The position numbers were made by a program, and so were the translations under genes. Shown piece by piece: positions 28,501-38,074 of a stretch of DNA of 64,000 bases. The notes under the pieces are model-generated. The model saw only the letters and a list, made by a program, of their open reading frames with translations. It was not told where the DNA came from and searched no databases. This DNA comes from Shewanella putrefaciens. Lineage in GTDB: Bacteria; Pseudomonadota; Gammaproteobacteria; Enterobacterales; Shewanellaceae. Within the stretch, counting starts at the first letter, position 1. Every line of letters starts with the position of its first letter. The stretch covers positions 124,001 through 188,000 of the forward strand of contig NZ_CP066369.1 of assembly GCF_016406305.1 (NCBI RefSeq), given 5' to 3'.

Positions 28501-31500
28501 CAATAGTAGCGGTACTTGGACAGCAACCTACGCTATTACCTCAGGTGCTATTGATGCCACAAATCGCAATATCAGTCTTACTGCGATTGATAACGCGGGC
28601 AACACTACAACAACTGCAGACACCAGCAACGCGACAGTTGATAGTATTGTGCCATTGGTATCCGATGTGTATATCGGTATTTCCGGCGGCACAGGTACTG
28701 CGGGCGCTTACATAGTAGGCGATACAGTGACGGCCAGCTGGGACAATTCTGTCATTGGTGACGATAACAGCGATACCATCAGTGCCGCAACGGTTGATTT
28801 CAGCCAGTTTGGTGGTGGCGCCGCTGTCGCGGCAACCAATAGCAGCGGTACTTGGACGGCGACTTATACCTTAGTTGCGGGTGCCATTAATGCATCGAGT
28901 CGTAATGTGTCGGTCACGGCCACGGATAATGCGGGCAATAGCAAAACCCAGGCTGATAGCAGTAATGCAACTGTGGATAATGTGGTGCCAGCGGTAACCA
29001 GTGTTAGCGTTCCGGCTAATGCAACTTATATTACCGGTCAATCCCTCGATTTTACCGTTAATACCAGTGAAGCGATTACAGTGAATACTGCTGGTGGCAC
29101 GCCGCGTATTGCATTGACGCTCGGTGCATCTACTGTGTATGCCAGTTATCTTTCCGGCTCCGGTAGCAGCGCATTGACTTTCCGCTATACAGTGCAGAGT
29201 GGCGATCTCGATGCTGATGGAATAGCGATCGCGGGATCGATAGAAGCCAATGGCGGCACCTTAAAAGAGAGTTCTGGTAATAGCTTGAGCTCAACCTTAA
29301 ATGCAGTCGGTAATACCTCGTCCGTATTAGTGGATGCGATAGCGCCTATTGTGAGTAGCGTTGCTGTCCCAGCAAATGATACGTATGTGGTTGGAGAAGC
29401 CTTGAGCTTTACGGTGAGCAGCACTGAAAATGTGATTGTTAATACGGGAGGTGGTACGCCGCGTATCGCCGTAACCATTGACGGAGCAACCCGTTATGCC
29501 ACATATATCAGTGGTTCCGGAACCTCCAATTTAGTCTTTAGTTATACAGTGCAGTCTGGTGATAACGATACCGATGGTATTGGCTTGGCATCTAGCGTTG
29601 ATGCCAACGGGGGAACCTTACTTGACGGCGCGGGTAATGATTTAGTGCTCACGCTGAACTCGGTTGGTTCAACTGTCGCAATTCTCGTGGATACAGCCGC
29701 ACCGACAGTGCAGAGTTTGAATCCCCTAGATGGCGATGTTGGGGTGGCAGTCGATGCCAATTTTGTGCTGACCATGAATGAAACTATTCAACTCGGTAGC
29801 GGTAATATCATTATTTACAACACCGACGATGTGCTCGTAGCGACCATTGATGTGGGTTCACCAGCCGGACAGCTAATGATAACGGCTGGTGTGTTGACTA
29901 TTAATCCAGCCGCTAACCTAGTGGAAAATACCAGTTATTACATTCAAATCGCCAATGGGGCTATTACCGACTTGGTGGGTAACCTTTACGCCGGCATTAG
30001 TAATAAAACCGATTGGAACTTTACCGTTGCCGATGTTACTCCACCAGTTGTTACTGGCGTGGTGGTATCGGGCTCACCCGCAGCGAATGCGGCTAGTCTC
30101 GTATTTACTGTGAGTTTTGATGAGGTAGCGAGCAATTTCTCTGCCGATGATTTTGTGCTCACAGCAACAGGCTCGGCAAGTGGCAGTATTGCCAGCGTTT
30201 CTGCGGTATCTGGAAACAGTGTTGATGTGACTGTGAATACTGTGAGTGGCACGGGTAGTTTGAGACTCGATGTCAAAGCGAATTCCAATATCCAAGATGC
30301 ATCCGGTAATGGTAATGGCACTAATGGCTATACCGCTGCGTATACCGGTGGCGCAAGTCATACTGTCGATCGCGATGCGCCTTTGGCTCCCTCTGTTCCA
30401 GATTTAGCTATGGCCTCCGATTCCGGGATCAGCAGCACAGACAATGTAACCAACGATACCACTCCGACACTCACAGGCAGCGCCGAGGCGAATAGCACAG
30501 TAACGCTTACAAGCATCGATGGTGTCTTGGGTACAACAACTGCCGATGGCGCTGGAAATTGGTCGTTTACCCCGCTATTAACCAGTAATTCAGTGCATAA
30601 CATTACGGCCACTGCGACCGATGCCGCTGGCAATACTGGCGTGGCGTCGGCGGCACTTGCGCTTACGCTCGATACACAAATTCCCTCGATAACTAGCTCG
30701 ATTCCCGCAGGAGGTGCTGCGGCCGCGGATACCAGTGTGATATTCAATCTCGCCTTTAGCGAATCTGTGAATAGTCTGACGATGGATGATTTTGCCCTGG
30801 CGAGCACAGGCACTGCATCTGGCACTATTTCGAGCGTTTCCGCTAGCTCTGGAACGGGTGTTGCCATCACTGTTAATGGCATATCGGGTACGGGTAGTCT
30901 GAAGGTAGGCCATACAGCGAGTGATATTGTCGATGATGCGGGTAATGCACTCGGTGCCTATAGTGCCGGCACAACACACTCGGTCGATACGGATGCACCA
31001 ACTATTTCGGGCGTCAGTTTTGACCAGACGTCGGTGACTCAGGCAAATCAAAATGCGATTAGCCTGACCTTAGCGAGTGCGGAGGTGGGAACCAGCGCAA
31101 ATTACACTATTACCGGCAGTTCAGGCACACCTGTCACTGGCACTATTGCCGTCGTGAGTGCGTCACAGCAGATCACCAATATAAATGTGAGTGGCTTAGG
31201 GGATGGCACCCTGACTGTAAGCCTGACCCTAACCGATGCGGCGGGTAATGTTTCTAGTCCCGCAGTGACCGATACCATATCGAAGGATGCTGCAATTCCC
31301 GCGGTGAATGTGGTTAATGTTAACGATGGTCATTATGGCGTCGGCAGTGCTATCGATATCACTCTCACCTTGACCGAGGATGTGACGGTTTCTGGCACAC
31401 TTTCTACGCTGTCGCTCGATATCGATGGTGTGGCTCGTCAGGCTGTGTTTGTGTCTGCGGCGAGTGGTGTGCTGACCTATAGATATACAGTTCAAGCGGG

Positions 31501-34500
31501 TGACAATACGGGGGCGAGTGGGTTAATTGTCGATGCCAATGGCATCGCACTTAATGGCGACACTATGCGAGATGCGGGCAGCAACGATGCCGACTTAAGC
31601 TATAGCCAGTGGAACAGTGCCAATGTGATTGTTGATACGACTGCCCCCGTCGAGCCTGTGGTTACTACGCCTGCTGGCGCCATCAGTAGCAATCAGACAA
31701 CGACATTGATCAGCGGTACGCACGCTGAAGATGGGTTGACAATCAGTCTCTATGCCGATGTGAACAATGATGGCGTTGCCGATAATGCGACTGTGTTGGA
31801 TGATACTATTGTGGTGGCGGGCGCTTGGACCCTGAGCGCTGCATTATCGACGGACAGTGACAATAATTTTGTCGTGGTTGCCAGCGATGCAGCGAGTAAT
31901 GTTTCTGCGCCTCAGAATGTCCCTACTATTACTCAAGACGCCACTGTACCTGTCGCACCTTCTGCGCCTGATCTCGATGCGGCAAGTGATTCAGGTGTGA
32001 GTTCAACGGATAATATCACCAAGAATACGACGCTCGTACTGACGGGCACTGCAGAGGCCGGCACCAGCGTTGTCCTTAGCAGCCATCTTGATGGTGAGCT
32101 TGGTACAGTCAATGCGGATGGGAGTGGTGCCTGGAGTGTTAACGCAACGAGCGTGAGCCCTGGAACCCATAGCATCACAGCGGTTGCGACTGATATTGCA
32201 GGAAATAGCAGTGTCGCATCGAGCACCCTATCTGTGACTATTGATACGACTGCACCCACTTCCTCAGCGATTGATCATCAAAACATTCAACCTGGTGAGA
32301 GCTCATCTACGCTCGCCTTTACTATTGCCGATGATGTAACCGCTGCGACGGATATCTTGGTGACGCCAGCGAGTTCTGATACCGCAGTGGTTCCACTTGC
32401 GGATGTTGTATTGGCAGGAAGCGATGCCGACAGAGGTGTAACTGTGACTGCGCTGGGATCGGGCACGAGCACCATCACCCTGACGCTCGAAGATGTTGCG
32501 GGTAATGCTAGCACTCGGACCTTTAATGTTGTGGTGAATAGTGTCCCTACTATTATTGGGATACCTGCGACCAATGTGGCCCAAGGTGCACTCTACCACT
32601 TCCTGCCAACAGGTGCAGATGTGGACGGTGGTAGCTTAGTTTTTGATATTACAAATCGACCTTCGTGGGCGAGCTTTAATACAACAACAGGGGAATTAAC
32701 TGGCACGCCGAGTAATGCCGATGTTGGTGTAATGACGGCAATTGTGATCAGTGTGAGTGACGGAGTGCTCAGTGCGAGCCTACCTGCTTTCAATCTTACA
32801 GTGACCAACGTAAACGATGCGCCAACGATTAGTTCTACGGCAATCACCAGTGCCACCCAAGATGCAGCTTATAGCTACACCTTTGTGGTGAGCGACAGCG
32901 ATGTGGGCGATGTGTTGACCTTAAGTGCGCTGACCAAACCCAGCTGGTTAAGTTTTAATGCGGCGACAGGCGTCTTAAGTGGTACACCAAGCAATGCCGA
33001 TGTGGGCAGCCATGCGGTCACACTGAAAGTCACCGATACGGACGGTTTAACGGCCGAGCAAAGTTTTAGCATCACAGTGACTAACGTTAATGATGCACCA
33101 ACGATTAGTTCTACGGCGATAACTTCCGCCACCCAAGATGCGGCTTACAGCTACACCTTTGCGGTGAGCGACAGCGATGTGGGTGATGTGTTGACCTTAA
33201 GCGCGCTGACCAAACCGAGTTGGTTAAGCTTCAATGCGGCGAGCGGCGTCTTAAGTGGCACACCAGGTAACGCCGATGTGGGCAGCCATGCGGTCACACT
33301 GAAAGTCACCGATACTGGCGGTTTAACGGCCGAGCAAAGTTTTAGCATCACAGTAACCAACGTTAATGATGCACCAACGATTAGTTCGACGGTGATAACT
33401 TCCGCCACCCAAGATGCAGCTTATAGCTACACCTTTGTGGTGAGCGACAGCGATGTGGGTGATGTGTTGACCTTAAGCGCGCTGACTAAGCCGAGCTGGT
33501 TAAGCTTTAATGCGGCGACTGGCGTCTTAAGTGGCACGCCAGGTAACGCCGATGTGGGTTCGCATGCAGTGACACTGAAAGTCACCGACATGGACGGCTT
33601 AACGGCCGAGCAAAACTTTAGTATCACAGTGACCAACGTTAACAATGCGCCAACGATTAGTTCTACGGCAATCACCAGTGCCACCCAAGATGCAGCTTAC
33701 AGCTACAGCTTTGCGGCGAGTGACAGCGATGTGGGCGACGTGTTGACCTTAAGCGCGCTGACTAAACCGAGTTGGTTAAGCTTTAATGCGGCGAACGGAG
33801 TCTTAAGTGGTACACCAAGCAATGCCGATGTGGGGTCGCATGCAGTGACACTGAAAGTGATGGACTCGGACGGTTTAACGGCCGAGCAAAGTTTTAGCAT
33901 CACAGTGGCCAACGTAAACGATGCACCGGTTGCGATAGGTTCGACCGTGACGTTAGAGGAAGATAGTTCAATCATGATCACTTTGTCCGCAGAGGATGCA
34001 GATAGTGATCCGCTGACCTATGAAGTGGTCGCTCAGCCAGGATCTGGCACCCTAGAGCAGCACGGTTCCGTTTGGTTATATACCCCTGAGAAGGATTTCA
34101 ACGGCACAGATCTGATTAGTTTTATCGCCAAGGATGTTGAGCTGAGTTCAGAGCCCGGTACTGTGATGATAACAGTCACTCCGGTGAATGATGAACCACA
34201 AGCCGTTGACGACAGTTATACGCTCACCGGTGTCGAGGGTGATATCTATACCCTAACGGTACTGTCGAACGATGTGGATGTGGATGGTGATCCGCTGACG
34301 ATTGATGGTGCCGCGGCGGATATCGGCAGCGTTCAAATTGGCGACGAGGGATTGATATTTACTGCACCTGAAGCTTACGTCGGACCCGTTGCACTGCGTT
34401 ATACCATCAGTGATGATAATAAAGGGCGGGCAAACGCCACTGTGAACCTGTTGATTGAAGGTGCTGAGTCTGATCTCCAGCCTGTTATCACTTTGCCTGA

Positions 34501-37174
34501 TGATGTCGAAGTGAATGCAACTGGGCTATTTACCCGAGTGAAGCTGGGTTTTGCTAAAGCGGTCGATCGAAATGGGCATCCATTACCGGTTTCTCTGGTG
34601 AATAAGAGCCTGTTCTTCGCGCCAGGCAACTATTTGGCGTACTGGCAAGCAGTGGACCGTGATGGAAATAAAGCAATCAAGGCGCAGAAGGTGAAGGTCA
34701 ACCCCTTAATTTCGCTGAGTAAGGATCAAGTTGTCGGTGAAGGTAACGAGGTAGTAGTCAGTGTGCATCTCAATGGTGATGCGCCTACTTATCCGCTATC
34801 CATCCCCTATACAGTATCGGGCTCGGCAGGTAATGCAGACCACGATCTGGTCGATGGTGTGGTGGAGGTTACCTCTGGACAAATGGCACAGATCCGCTTT
34901 AGCACCACGGAGGATGCTGTGATTGAAGGGGATGAAGATGCGCTGATCACCCTAGACACTGGTTTGAATCTGGGGAGTAAGAAGCAGACTCAGGTGTGGA
35001 TCACTGAGGCAAATATTGCTCCTAAAGTGAGTTTAGAGGTCACTCAGGCCGGAGCGAACCAGCTTATCGTGGCGCAAGATGGCGGTGAGGTACATTTTCA
35101 TACACAAGTGACGGATGCGAACATGCAAGATAGCTTAACCTTATCCTGGGATAGTGGTTCGTTGAGCTTGCAATCCGACGATGCGGGTATGTTCTTCTCA
35201 CCTGTTGCGGTGCAACCTGGCATTTATCCCGTGAGCCTGACAGCCACCGATAATGGCCTGCCAGCACTGTCTACGACTGAAAAAGTGTACATCGTCGTGC
35301 GTCCAAGTTTACCTGTATTGACTGGCGCCGATACCGACGATGACTTAATACCAGATGATCAGGAAGGTTTCACCGATACGGATAGTGACGGTGTTCCAGA
35401 TTATTTGGATGCGAATAGCGATTGTAGTGTTATGCCAGAGGGTGAGCTTGAACCTGTGTACTTCTTGGCAGAGGGGCAAGCGGGCGTTTGTTTACGTCTG
35501 GGTAATATTGCCCTAAGACAAGGGCAGAGTGGCGTACAGCTACAGCCCAATGCCGTAGCTGAGGATGCTGTGGCTGCCAATGTGGGGGGCATTTTTGACT
35601 TCATTGCGACTGGATTGCCGCAACAAGGTCAAAGTTACAGCTTAGTGTTGCCACAACGCGCGCCGATCCCCGCAAATGCGGTTTATCGTAAGTTCAACAC
35701 ACCAAATGGTTGGCAGGACTTTGTGATCGATGAACGCAACAATGTTGCTAGTACTGAGGGCGAACGTGGTTTCTGTCCACCACCTGGGGATAGTCGTTGG
35801 GCTCCGGGATTAACCGAGGGACACTGGTGCGTGCAGTTAACCATCGAAGATGGCGGCCCTAACGATGATGATGGTGTGGCTAACCGCACTATTGTCGACC
35901 CAAGTGGGGTGTCGGTGATGCTCAATGGTAACCATTTACCTGTGGCGAATCCGGATGCGGCTTCCATCCCATGGAATCAGAGTCTAGATGTTAATGTGCT
36001 TGCTAATGATACGGATAGCGATGGTGATAGCTTAACTGTCACTCAAGTCATCAGTGAGTTCGGCACTGTCACTGTTCTTGCTAATCAGCAAATTAGTTAT
36101 ATGCCCGCAACCGATTTTATCGGTACCGATGTGCTGATATATAGCATCACCGATGGCAAAGGCGGCACTGCGAGTAGTGAGTTGACTGTGATTGTGAACG
36201 GCAATACGACACCAATTACCGTAAACGACAGTGCTGCAACCGATGACAGAACTAGCCTGTTGCTCGATGTGTTGAGTAATGACACAGATGCTGACGGCAA
36301 TATGTTATCTCTCGTGGGTGCGAGTGCACAGCAAGGGACAGTGTCTGTCGAGTCAAACAAACTGCGCTACATCCCTAAAACCGGATTTGATGGAGTAGAT
36401 ACAGTGACTTATCAAGTGAGTGATGGTTTGGGCGGAGAAGCGAGTGGGCAAGTTCTTATCACTGTGAAGGCGTATCAAGAAGTGGTCATAGATAATAAAT
36501 CGGGGGGAGGTAGCATGTCTCTATGGGCAATAGCTTTGATCCTTGCGGGTGGTTTAATCCGTCGTAGAGAGTGGCAAAAAGTCGCATTGGGGTTGTTGCT
36601 ACTGAGTTCAATCCAGCAGGCCAATGCCTCCGATTGGTATGTGGAGGGATTTATCGGACAGGCCAAGACCGATAATGGCATACAAGATCTACAGCCACAG
36701 GTGGGCGAGGGAGTCGTTAGCTCGATAGATAACAGCGATACTGCCTTTGGTGTGAGTGTCGGGTACCAATGGACGCCAACAATGGCGGTAGAATTAGGTT
36801 ATGCCGACTTTGGTGAAGGAAGCGCAAGGATTGAAGGCGCGAGCTTAACACCGGAGCAGTACCACGAGTTGGTGAAGAGCGTGACTCCGGTACTTGCAGA
36901 CGGTGTGATGTTAGGGCTGCGTTTCACCCTGTTACAGCATGAAGGTTGGCGATTTGAAGTACCAGTCGGCTTGTTCTATTGGCAAGCGGATATCAGTAGC
37001 ACTATGGGAAACACCAGCTTAAAGACGGATTTGGATGGTACGGATTGGTATGCTGGCGTGCGCTTTAGCTATCAATTCACCGATGCTTGGTCGGTGGGAC
37101 TTGGCTATCAGTATGTGGATATAGAGCCCAATGACTTCCTCAGTTCCCAGTTTAATCTACGCTATCAGTTTTAA
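25562..37174 (+). CDS. Giant DUF4347 surface protein with Ig/cadherin-like repeats, internal GlyGly-CTERM-like signal and C-terminal outer-membrane beta-barrel
   Basis: 3870 residues. Order: signal peptide (1-26, cleavage near AIAA-PS); DUF4347 domain at about 65-235 (LLFYGCDLAANEAGEALLD, AELQGDWDLEI); a long array of bacterial Ig-like repeats, including three ~110-residue units near 805-1140; four nearly identical 92-residue Ig/cadherin-like units at 2418-2785; further cadherin-like and Calx-beta-like modules; a TSP3-like Asp-rich stretch (DTDSDGVPDYLDANSDC) near 3275; two more cadherin-like modules near 3460-3640. Residues about 3648-3670 read GGGSMSLWAIALILAGGLIRR, a GlyGly-CTERM-type sorting signal, followed at once by a second hydrophobic stretch ending QQANA and a ~180-residue OmpA-like barrel ending in Phe (LRYQF). 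There is no stop or good start between the parts. Probably a surface adhesin. Coupled by ATGA to the upstream sulfotransferase. Confidence 0.9.
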   Translation: MRHALLSGFSSLLLPFGLYGAGAIAAPSYQRSYLSSSISASTDLLLRSDTSLPQDLIDLSGDQLDIQSAHPVRELVIVDGAVAEADKSVLRRALKPSVQLVELDSSIAGLPQLINALDGHQNLAAIHVVSHAQAGAILLGNSRITPETIQREVHAFAALKGAVREGGDLLFYGCDLAANEAGEALLDIISNNTGLDIAASNNLTGNAELQGDWDLEITRGNIESTLAFSEKALRDFSGVLTPAANNTYGFVGWSGQGTAQLSQPAPTHFRLTAKGGDGVTQNLGNSIGNFAYMHGGATSTNHYFYLRADGTNTTAFELTGLTGGEYAGYSSEFTNLRIVGYLQSGGTVTSSAVNGSAGAQTFTFGAGQLGNFSGVKLKGFKLFFDCASACVAANDGPENFEFYGFTIVNAIDTPPANSDATLTAAGGVVEPIGLATTIDTVGEAVGVFDFTITDGGTSDGLATTVSQIVVNVSGTSTDADRGKITWRLNGLDASNVAGTYSAGSDTITFSGLSISVANGGNETYTVNAYYNDNSALTEDRTILLSVDGDTNLTVGGSGTQMASGQSAITNGSGTTLDVVASQLVFTTQPAGSVSGAALTTQPVIVARDAFGNTDVDFAETLTLTESSAGNLTNATQAATAGVATFSNLTYTATADQQAFTLTANDQDGVDSNLPTVDGNSVTSDVVATQLVFDTQPAPTSVISGQNTAFSTVPIVSARDANSIVDTGYATGITLAEVNGAGSATITGTGDTDGNGATVSITPSSGVSTFTSMQITYINSGAGSETFNLRASSGGLTTADSSQLTASTTPTVTDGNISISGGTGSGGAFKIGDTVTVTWNNTAGGNNNAGITGVTVDFSQFGGGAAVAATDSSGTWTATYTITSGAIDASSRNVSVTATNAQGDTTTADTTNAVVDNVAPVVTDNRLSISGATGTGGAYKIGDTVTASWNNTAGGDNNTDTISSATVDFSAFGGGAAVAASNSSGTWTATYAITSGAIDATNRNISLTAIDNAGNTTTTADTSNATVDSIVPLVSDVYIGISGGTGTAGAYIVGDTVTASWDNSVIGDDNSDTISAATVDFSQFGGGAAVAATNSSGTWTATYTLVAGAINASSRNVSVTATDNAGNSKTQADSSNATVDNVVPAVTSVSVPANATYITGQSLDFTVNTSEAITVNTAGGTPRIALTLGASTVYASYLSGSGSSALTFRYTVQSGDLDADGIAIAGSIEANGGTLKESSGNSLSSTLNAVGNTSSVLVDAIAPIVSSVAVPANDTYVVGEALSFTVSSTENVIVNTGGGTPRIAVTIDGATRYATYISGSGTSNLVFSYTVQSGDNDTDGIGLASSVDANGGTLLDGAGNDLVLTLNSVGSTVAILVDTAAPTVQSLNPLDGDVGVAVDANFVLTMNETIQLGSGNIIIYNTDDVLVATIDVGSPAGQLMITAGVLTINPAANLVENTSYYIQIANGAITDLVGNLYAGISNKTDWNFTVADVTPPVVTGVVVSGSPAANAASLVFTVSFDEVASNFSADDFVLTATGSASGSIASVSAVSGNSVDVTVNTVSGTGSLRLDVKANSNIQDASGNGNGTNGYTAAYTGGASHTVDRDAPLAPSVPDLAMASDSGISSTDNVTNDTTPTLTGSAEANSTVTLTSIDGVLGTTTADGAGNWSFTPLLTSNSVHNITATATDAAGNTGVASAALALTLDTQIPSITSSIPAGGAAAADTSVIFNLAFSESVNSLTMDDFALASTGTASGTISSVSASSGTGVAITVNGISGTGSLKVGHTASDIVDDAGNALGAYSAGTTHSVDTDAPTISGVSFDQTSVTQANQNAISLTLASAEVGTSANYTITGSSGTPVTGTIAVVSASQQITNINVSGLGDGTLTVSLTLTDAAGNVSSPAVTDTISKDAAIPAVNVVNVNDGHYGVGSAIDITLTLTEDVTVSGTLSTLSLDIDGVARQAVFVSAASGVLTYRYTVQAGDNTGASGLIVDANGIALNGDTMRDAGSNDADLSYSQWNSANVIVDTTAPVEPVVTTPAGAISSNQTTTLISGTHAEDGLTISLYADVNNDGVADNATVLDDTIVVAGAWTLSAALSTDSDNNFVVVASDAASNVSAPQNVPTITQDATVPVAPSAPDLDAASDSGVSSTDNITKNTTLVLTGTAEAGTSVVLSSHLDGELGTVNADGSGAWSVNATSVSPGTHSITAVATDIAGNSSVASSTLSVTIDTTAPTSSAIDHQNIQPGESSSTLAFTIADDVTAATDILVTPASSDTAVVPLADVVLAGSDADRGVTVTALGSGTSTITLTLEDVAGNASTRTFNVVVNSVPTIIGIPATNVAQGALYHFLPTGADVDGGSLVFDITNRPSWASFNTTTGELTGTPSNADVGVMTAIVISVSDGVLSASLPAFNLTVTNVNDAPTISSTAITSATQDAAYSYTFVVSDSDVGDVLTLSALTKPSWLSFNAATGVLSGTPSNADVGSHAVTLKVTDTDGLTAEQSFSITVTNVNDAPTISSTAITSATQDAAYSYTFAVSDSDVGDVLTLSALTKPSWLSFNAASGVLSGTPGNADVGSHAVTLKVTDTGGLTAEQSFSITVTNVNDAPTISSTVITSATQDAAYSYTFVVSDSDVGDVLTLSALTKPSWLSFNAATGVLSGTPGNADVGSHAVTLKVTDMDGLTAEQNFSITVTNVNNAPTISSTAITSATQDAAYSYSFAASDSDVGDVLTLSALTKPSWLSFNAANGVLSGTPSNADVGSHAVTLKVMDSDGLTAEQSFSITVANVNDAPVAIGSTVTLEEDSSIMITLSAEDADSDPLTYEVVAQPGSGTLEQHGSVWLYTPEKDFNGTDLISFIAKDVELSSEPGTVMITVTPVNDEPQAVDDSYTLTGVEGDIYTLTVLSNDVDVDGDPLTIDGAAADIGSVQIGDEGLIFTAPEAYVGPVALRYTISDDNKGRANATVNLLIEGAESDLQPVITLPDDVEVNATGLFTRVKLGFAKAVDRNGHPLPVSLVNKSLFFAPGNYLAYWQAVDRDGNKAIKAQKVKVNPLISLSKDQVVGEGNEVVVSVHLNGDAPTYPLSIPYTVSGSAGNADHDLVDGVVEVTSGQMAQIRFSTTEDAVIEGDEDALITLDTGLNLGSKKQTQVWITEANIAPKVSLEVTQAGANQLIVAQDGGEVHFHTQVTDANMQDSLTLSWDSGSLSLQSDDAGMFFSPVAVQPGIYPVSLTATDNGLPALSTTEKVYIVVRPSLPVLTGADTDDDLIPDDQEGFTDTDSDGVPDYLDANSDCSVMPEGELEPVYFLAEGQAGVCLRLGNIALRQGQSGVQLQPNAVAEDAVAANVGGIFDFIATGLPQQGQSYSLVLPQRAPIPANAVYRKFNTPNGWQDFVIDERNNVASTEGERGFCPPPGDSRWAPGLTEGHWCVQLTIEDGGPNDDDGVANRTIVDPSGVSVMLNGNHLPVANPDAASIPWNQSLDVNVLANDTDSDGDSLTVTQVISEFGTVTVLANQQISYMPATDFIGTDVLIYSITDGKGGTASSELTVIVNGNTTPITVNDSAATDDRTSLLLDVLSNDTDADGNMLSLVGASAQQGTVSVESNKLRYIPKTGFDGVDTVTYQVSDGLGGEASGQVLITVKAYQEVVIDNKSGGGSMSLWAIALILAGGLIRRREWQKVALGLLLLSSIQQANASDWYVEGFIGQAKTDNGIQDLQPQVGEGVVSSIDNSDTAFGVSVGYQWTPTMAVELGYADFGEGSARIEGASLTPEQYHELVKSVTPVLADGVMLGLRFTLLQHEGWRFEVPVGLFYWQADISSTMGNTSLKTDLDGTDWYAGVRFSYQFTDAWSVGLGYQYVDIEPNDFLSSQFNLRYQF
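32813..33916 (+). repeat. Four tandem 276-bp coding repeats
   Basis: Units begin at 32813, 33089, 33365 and 33641, each starting at an Asn-(Asp/Asn)-Ala-Pro-Thr codon run and encoding 92 residues (for example SALTKPSWLSFNAATGVLSG). Spacing is exactly 276 bases and the copies differ by few substitutions, so they arose by recent duplication or are kept alike by recombination. A more diverged unit precedes them from about 32540. Copy number could vary between strains. Confidence 0.95.
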
Positions 37175-37200
37175 ACGGCATCGCAACATAAAAGGGTTTT

Positions 37201-37243
37201 GCCAGTTTTTTGATCTTGGCGCGTGATCAATAAACTGGCTTTT
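37201..37243 (+). terminator. Possible terminator downstream of the giant gene
   Basis: GCCAGTTTTTTGATC (37201-37215) pairs with GATCAATAAACTGGC (37225-37239) with one mismatch and a nine-base loop, followed by TTTT. It starts 27 bases after the stop codon. The T run is short. The remaining ~200 bases before nudE hold no gene that I can see. Confidence 0.55.
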
Positions 37244-37451
37244 GCCCGTTTTAGCTATCAAAATCCCCCGTTTTTTTAGAAAAAGGATAAGCCCATTCAC
37301 TTAGGCCTAGCTTGGTTTGTGAGTTCTACCGCAAAAAAATGCCGCTTATCTTTTGCAACACATCATAAATTCAGGTTGTAGATTAAAGACAGGATAGTAA
37401 GATTGTCACTTATCTTATTTAGTTTATCGCTATTTTTATCCAGAGGCAGTT

Positions 37452-38003
37452 ATGTCGCAGCGGCAGAAAAAGCCGGAAATCTTGCATACCGAAGTTGTCG
37501 CTAGGAGTCGATTGTTCCAAATCGAGCAGGTACATCTTAAGTTTTCTAACGGTGTTGAACGTCAGTACGAACGTATGAAAGGTGGCAGTCGTGGAGCTGT
37601 GATGATAGTGCCTATTCATCAAGGTCAAATACTGCTGGCGAGAGAATATGCTGCAGGAACAGATTGTTATGAGCTTGGTTTTCCAAAAGGTCTTATCGAT
37701 CCCGGGGAGCTTGCCATTGATGCCGCTAACCGTGAGTTGCAGGAAGAAATCGGCTTTGGTGCCAATAAGCTCACTTTGCTTAAAGAACTTAGCCTCGCCC
37801 CAGGTTATTTTTCCAGTAAGATGCAGATTTTCCTTGCCGAAGATCTGTATGAAAGCCGCCTCGAAGGGGATGAACCAGAACCTATCGAAGTGGTGCCTTG
37901 GGAATTAGCCGATTGGGAAGCTTTGCTCGATAATGCTGATTTTTCTGAGTCCCGTAGTGTCAGCGCGTTGTTTTTAGCGCAAAAGTATTTACAACTTAAA
38001 TAA
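37452..38003 (+). CDS. nudE: ADP compounds hydrolase NudE
   Basis: Nudix hydrolase acting on ADP-ribose, NADH and related ADP compounds. 183 residues with a full Nudix box near residues 79-101 (starting GLIDPGELAIDAANREL and continuing QEEIGFG), and NudE-typical N-terminus. AGAGGCAG precedes the ATG. Followed by cysQ after 71 bases, the usual nudE-cysQ neighbourhood in Shewanella and relatives. Confidence 0.94.
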   Translation: MSQRQKKPEILHTEVVARSRLFQIEQVHLKFSNGVERQYERMKGGSRGAVMIVPIHQGQILLAREYAAGTDCYELGFPKGLIDPGELAIDAANRELQEEIGFGANKLTLLKELSLAPGYFSSKMQIFLAEDLYESRLEGDEPEPIEVVPWELADWEALLDNADFSESRSVSALFLAQKYLQLK

Positions 38004-38074
38004 TCTTTTTCCTTTTAAGCGTTCAAAGCCAGAATGCTTGCAAAACATTCGCGAAGTTTGCGATTGGAGTTGTT

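Noticed and set aside
25578..36681. Many long minus-strand open frames antisense to the giant gene, including a series of ~85-codon frames at 32593-33981
   Set aside because: They recur at the 276-bp period and follow from the biased Ser/Thr/Val-rich codons of the sense strand. The sense frame has clear domains; the antisense frames show none and lack ribosome sites.
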